From positions 206 through 29,335 of the forward strand of contig PFAT01000036.1 of assembly GCA_002773575.1 (NCBI GenBank): a DNA stretch of 29,130 nucleotides. The letters are read 5' to 3'. Source of the DNA: Candidatus Falkowbacteria bacterium CG10_big_fil_rev_8_21_14_0_10_44_15 (lineage in GTDB: Bacteria; Patescibacteriota; Patescibacteriia; Patescibacteriales; XYC2-FULL-47-12). How positions within the stretch are numbered: position 1 is the stretch's first letter; each line of letters opens with the position of its first letter. Of this stretch, positions 28,115-29,130 are shown piece after piece. The notes below the pieces were generated by a model. That model searched no databases, had not been told where the DNA came from, and saw only the letters and a program-made list of their open reading frames with translations. The translations under genes were made by a program, and so were the position numbers.

Positions 28115-29130
28115 ATGCAACAAAAAAAATTTTACCCATTGCTTTTCTCTCTGCTAATTATCGCTAACCTTGCTTATATCGCTTATTTTTGGCTGCATAC
28201 TTCCGGCCCGGCCTTGCTTGCGGGCGGCAACGCTGCTTTAATCGCGCTCGGACGCGCGAGCGGTCTCTACGGCGCTTTTTTAATACTGTTGCAATTTTTG
28301 CTTATCGGTCGGATAAAGTGGCTGGAAGTTTGGATTGGTTTAGACAAACTCTCGCGCCTGCATCATTATAACGGTTTGCTCGCGATAATTTTTATTATCC
28401 TGCATCCATTGCTGTTGCTTGTTGGCTACGCCGCCGTTCATAATTATACTTTTACCCGACAACTAATTGATTTCGTCTTACATTGGGAAAATGTGGCGCA
28501 GGCCATCATTGGCTTTCTTTTATTAATCGGCGTTGTCATTATTTCTCTGCATATTGTCCGGCAAAAACTCCCCTATGAAAACTGGTATTTTACGCATTTA
28601 TTAACTTACGCCGCGGTAATACTCGCGTTCGGCCACCAGCTTAATGTCGGTACCGACTTGCAATATCCGCCGGCCGCCATTTATTGGTGGCTGCTGTATG
28701 TTTTTGTCTTTGGCAATTTTATTTTATTTCGCTTCTGCCAGCCGCTTTATCAGCTTTGGCGGCGCCGCTTTTATGTCGCGGCCATCACCCGCGAAACGGC
28801 CGATGCCATTTCTATTTACATCAAAGGAAAAAATTTAACGCGATTTAAAATCGCCGCCGGCCAATTTATCATCGTCCGCTTTTTAGCCAAAAATTATTTC
28901 TGGCAGGCGCATCCTTTTTCGCTTTCCTGCGCGCCCAACGGCCGATACCTGCGTTTAACGATAAAGCAATCGGGCGATTTTACCCGCTCGTTAGAAAACT
29001 TGCCCGTCAACACGAAAGCATTGATTGACGGGCCGCATGGTGTTTTTACCGCGCGTTTTGCCCGGCGCAAAAAATTTCTTTTTATCGCCGGCGGCGTAGG
29101 AATCACTCCTGTTTTTTCCTTGATTGAAGA
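28115..29130 (+). CDS. Ferric-reductase-like flavocytochrome, 3' end cut by window edge
   Basis: 338 codons visible, open at the right edge. N-terminal membrane part with about six helices and two pairs of haem-ligand-like histidines 13 apart (His84/His97 in HHYNGLLAIIFIILHP; His161/His174 in THLLTYAAVILAFGH), the ferric reductase/NADPH oxidase pattern. Then an FAD-binding domain (from about 218; AAGQFIIVRF 247-256, HPFSLS 266-271) and the start of an NAD(P)H-binding domain (GPHGVF 306-311, IAGGVGITP 324-332). It moves electrons from NAD(P)H through FAD and haem across the membrane to an outside acceptor such as Fe(III) or O2; the acceptor is not identifiable. No SD; promoter 9 nt upstream. 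Confidence 0.88.
   Translation, partial: MQQKKFYPLLFSLLIIANLAYIAYFWLHTSGPALLAGGNAALIALGRASGLYGAFLILLQFLLIGRIKWLEVWIGLDKLSRLHHYNGLLAIIFIILHPLLLLVGYAAVHNYTFTRQLIDFVLHWENVAQAIIGFLLLIGVVIISLHIVRQKLPYENWYFTHLLTYAAVILAFGHQLNVGTDLQYPPAAIYWWLLYVFVFGNFILFRFCQPLYQLWRRRFYVAAITRETADAISIYIKGKNLTRFKIAAGQFIIVRFLAKNYFWQAHPFSLSCAPNGRYLRLTIKQSGDFTRSLENLPVNTKALIDGPHGVFTARFARRKKFLFIAGGVGITPVFSLIE

Overview
The window reads as a chromosomal segment of a Candidate Phyla Radiation (Patescibacteria) bacterium, probably Parcubacteria-like. Grounds: an orphan TrbC/VirB2-type pilin, a short DUF4870 protein, several short proteins of a kind I associate only with CPR genomes, many SD-less genes, and multi-copy palindromes that also sit in frame inside coding genes. 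TGA is used as a stop (purE, purC) and the glycine tRNA seen reads GGA/GGG, so there is no sign of the UGA-to-Gly recoding of Gracilibacteria/SR1. Assignment below the CPR level is not possible by eye.

Layout. 1-6669, all minus strand: a partial CPR-type hypothetical gene with a structured leader, a solitary HicB-like gene, recA, a membrane-anchored RodZ-like HTH protein, a pilin-like membrane protein, an orphan lipoprotein solute-binding protein, and comM. 6670-7414, plus: a promoter, two tandem palindromic hairpins, a SAM-I-type riboswitch with terminator, and a 76-residue protein of unknown function. 7419-8528, minus: an inverted-repeat element, an SDR oxidoreductase and tRNA-Leu(UAG). 8571-12279, plus: DUF4870 protein, ppsA, an unknown helical protein. 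12364-12840, minus: an unknown gene with its own promoter and terminator, divergent from ychF. 13010-22385, plus: ychF; the cassette purB-purE-purC; glyA-folD-recQ; then an independently promoted structured RNA leader and a membrane-anchored winged-helix-like protein. 22469-28016, minus: msrB, tRNA-Gly(UCC), pcm, dus, a 685-residue surface protein with a Q/N-rich segment, and another hypothetical. 28115-end, plus: a ferric-reductase-like flavocytochrome cut by the window edge.

How the genes fit together. purE (CO2-using class II by sequence resemblance), purC and purB convert AIR to AICAR; glyA and folD supply one-carbon units and lie directly downstream under a separate promoter. recA, comM and recQ form a recombination and DNA-uptake theme. 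The SAM riboswitch, pcm and msrB touch methionine/SAM metabolism, but the riboswitch-controlled gene itself is unrecognised.

The most interesting material is non-canonical: (1) a SAM riboswitch in front of an unknown small protein; (2) a promoter-driven three-way-junction RNA leader at 21867-21963 that I cannot assign to a known class; (3) palindromic repeats inserted in frame in ppsA, dus and msrB, comparable in principle to Rickettsia palindromic elements; (4) a promoter-terminator unit in front of the surface-protein gene; (5) degenerate short-word tandem repeats immediately upstream of SD-less start codons.
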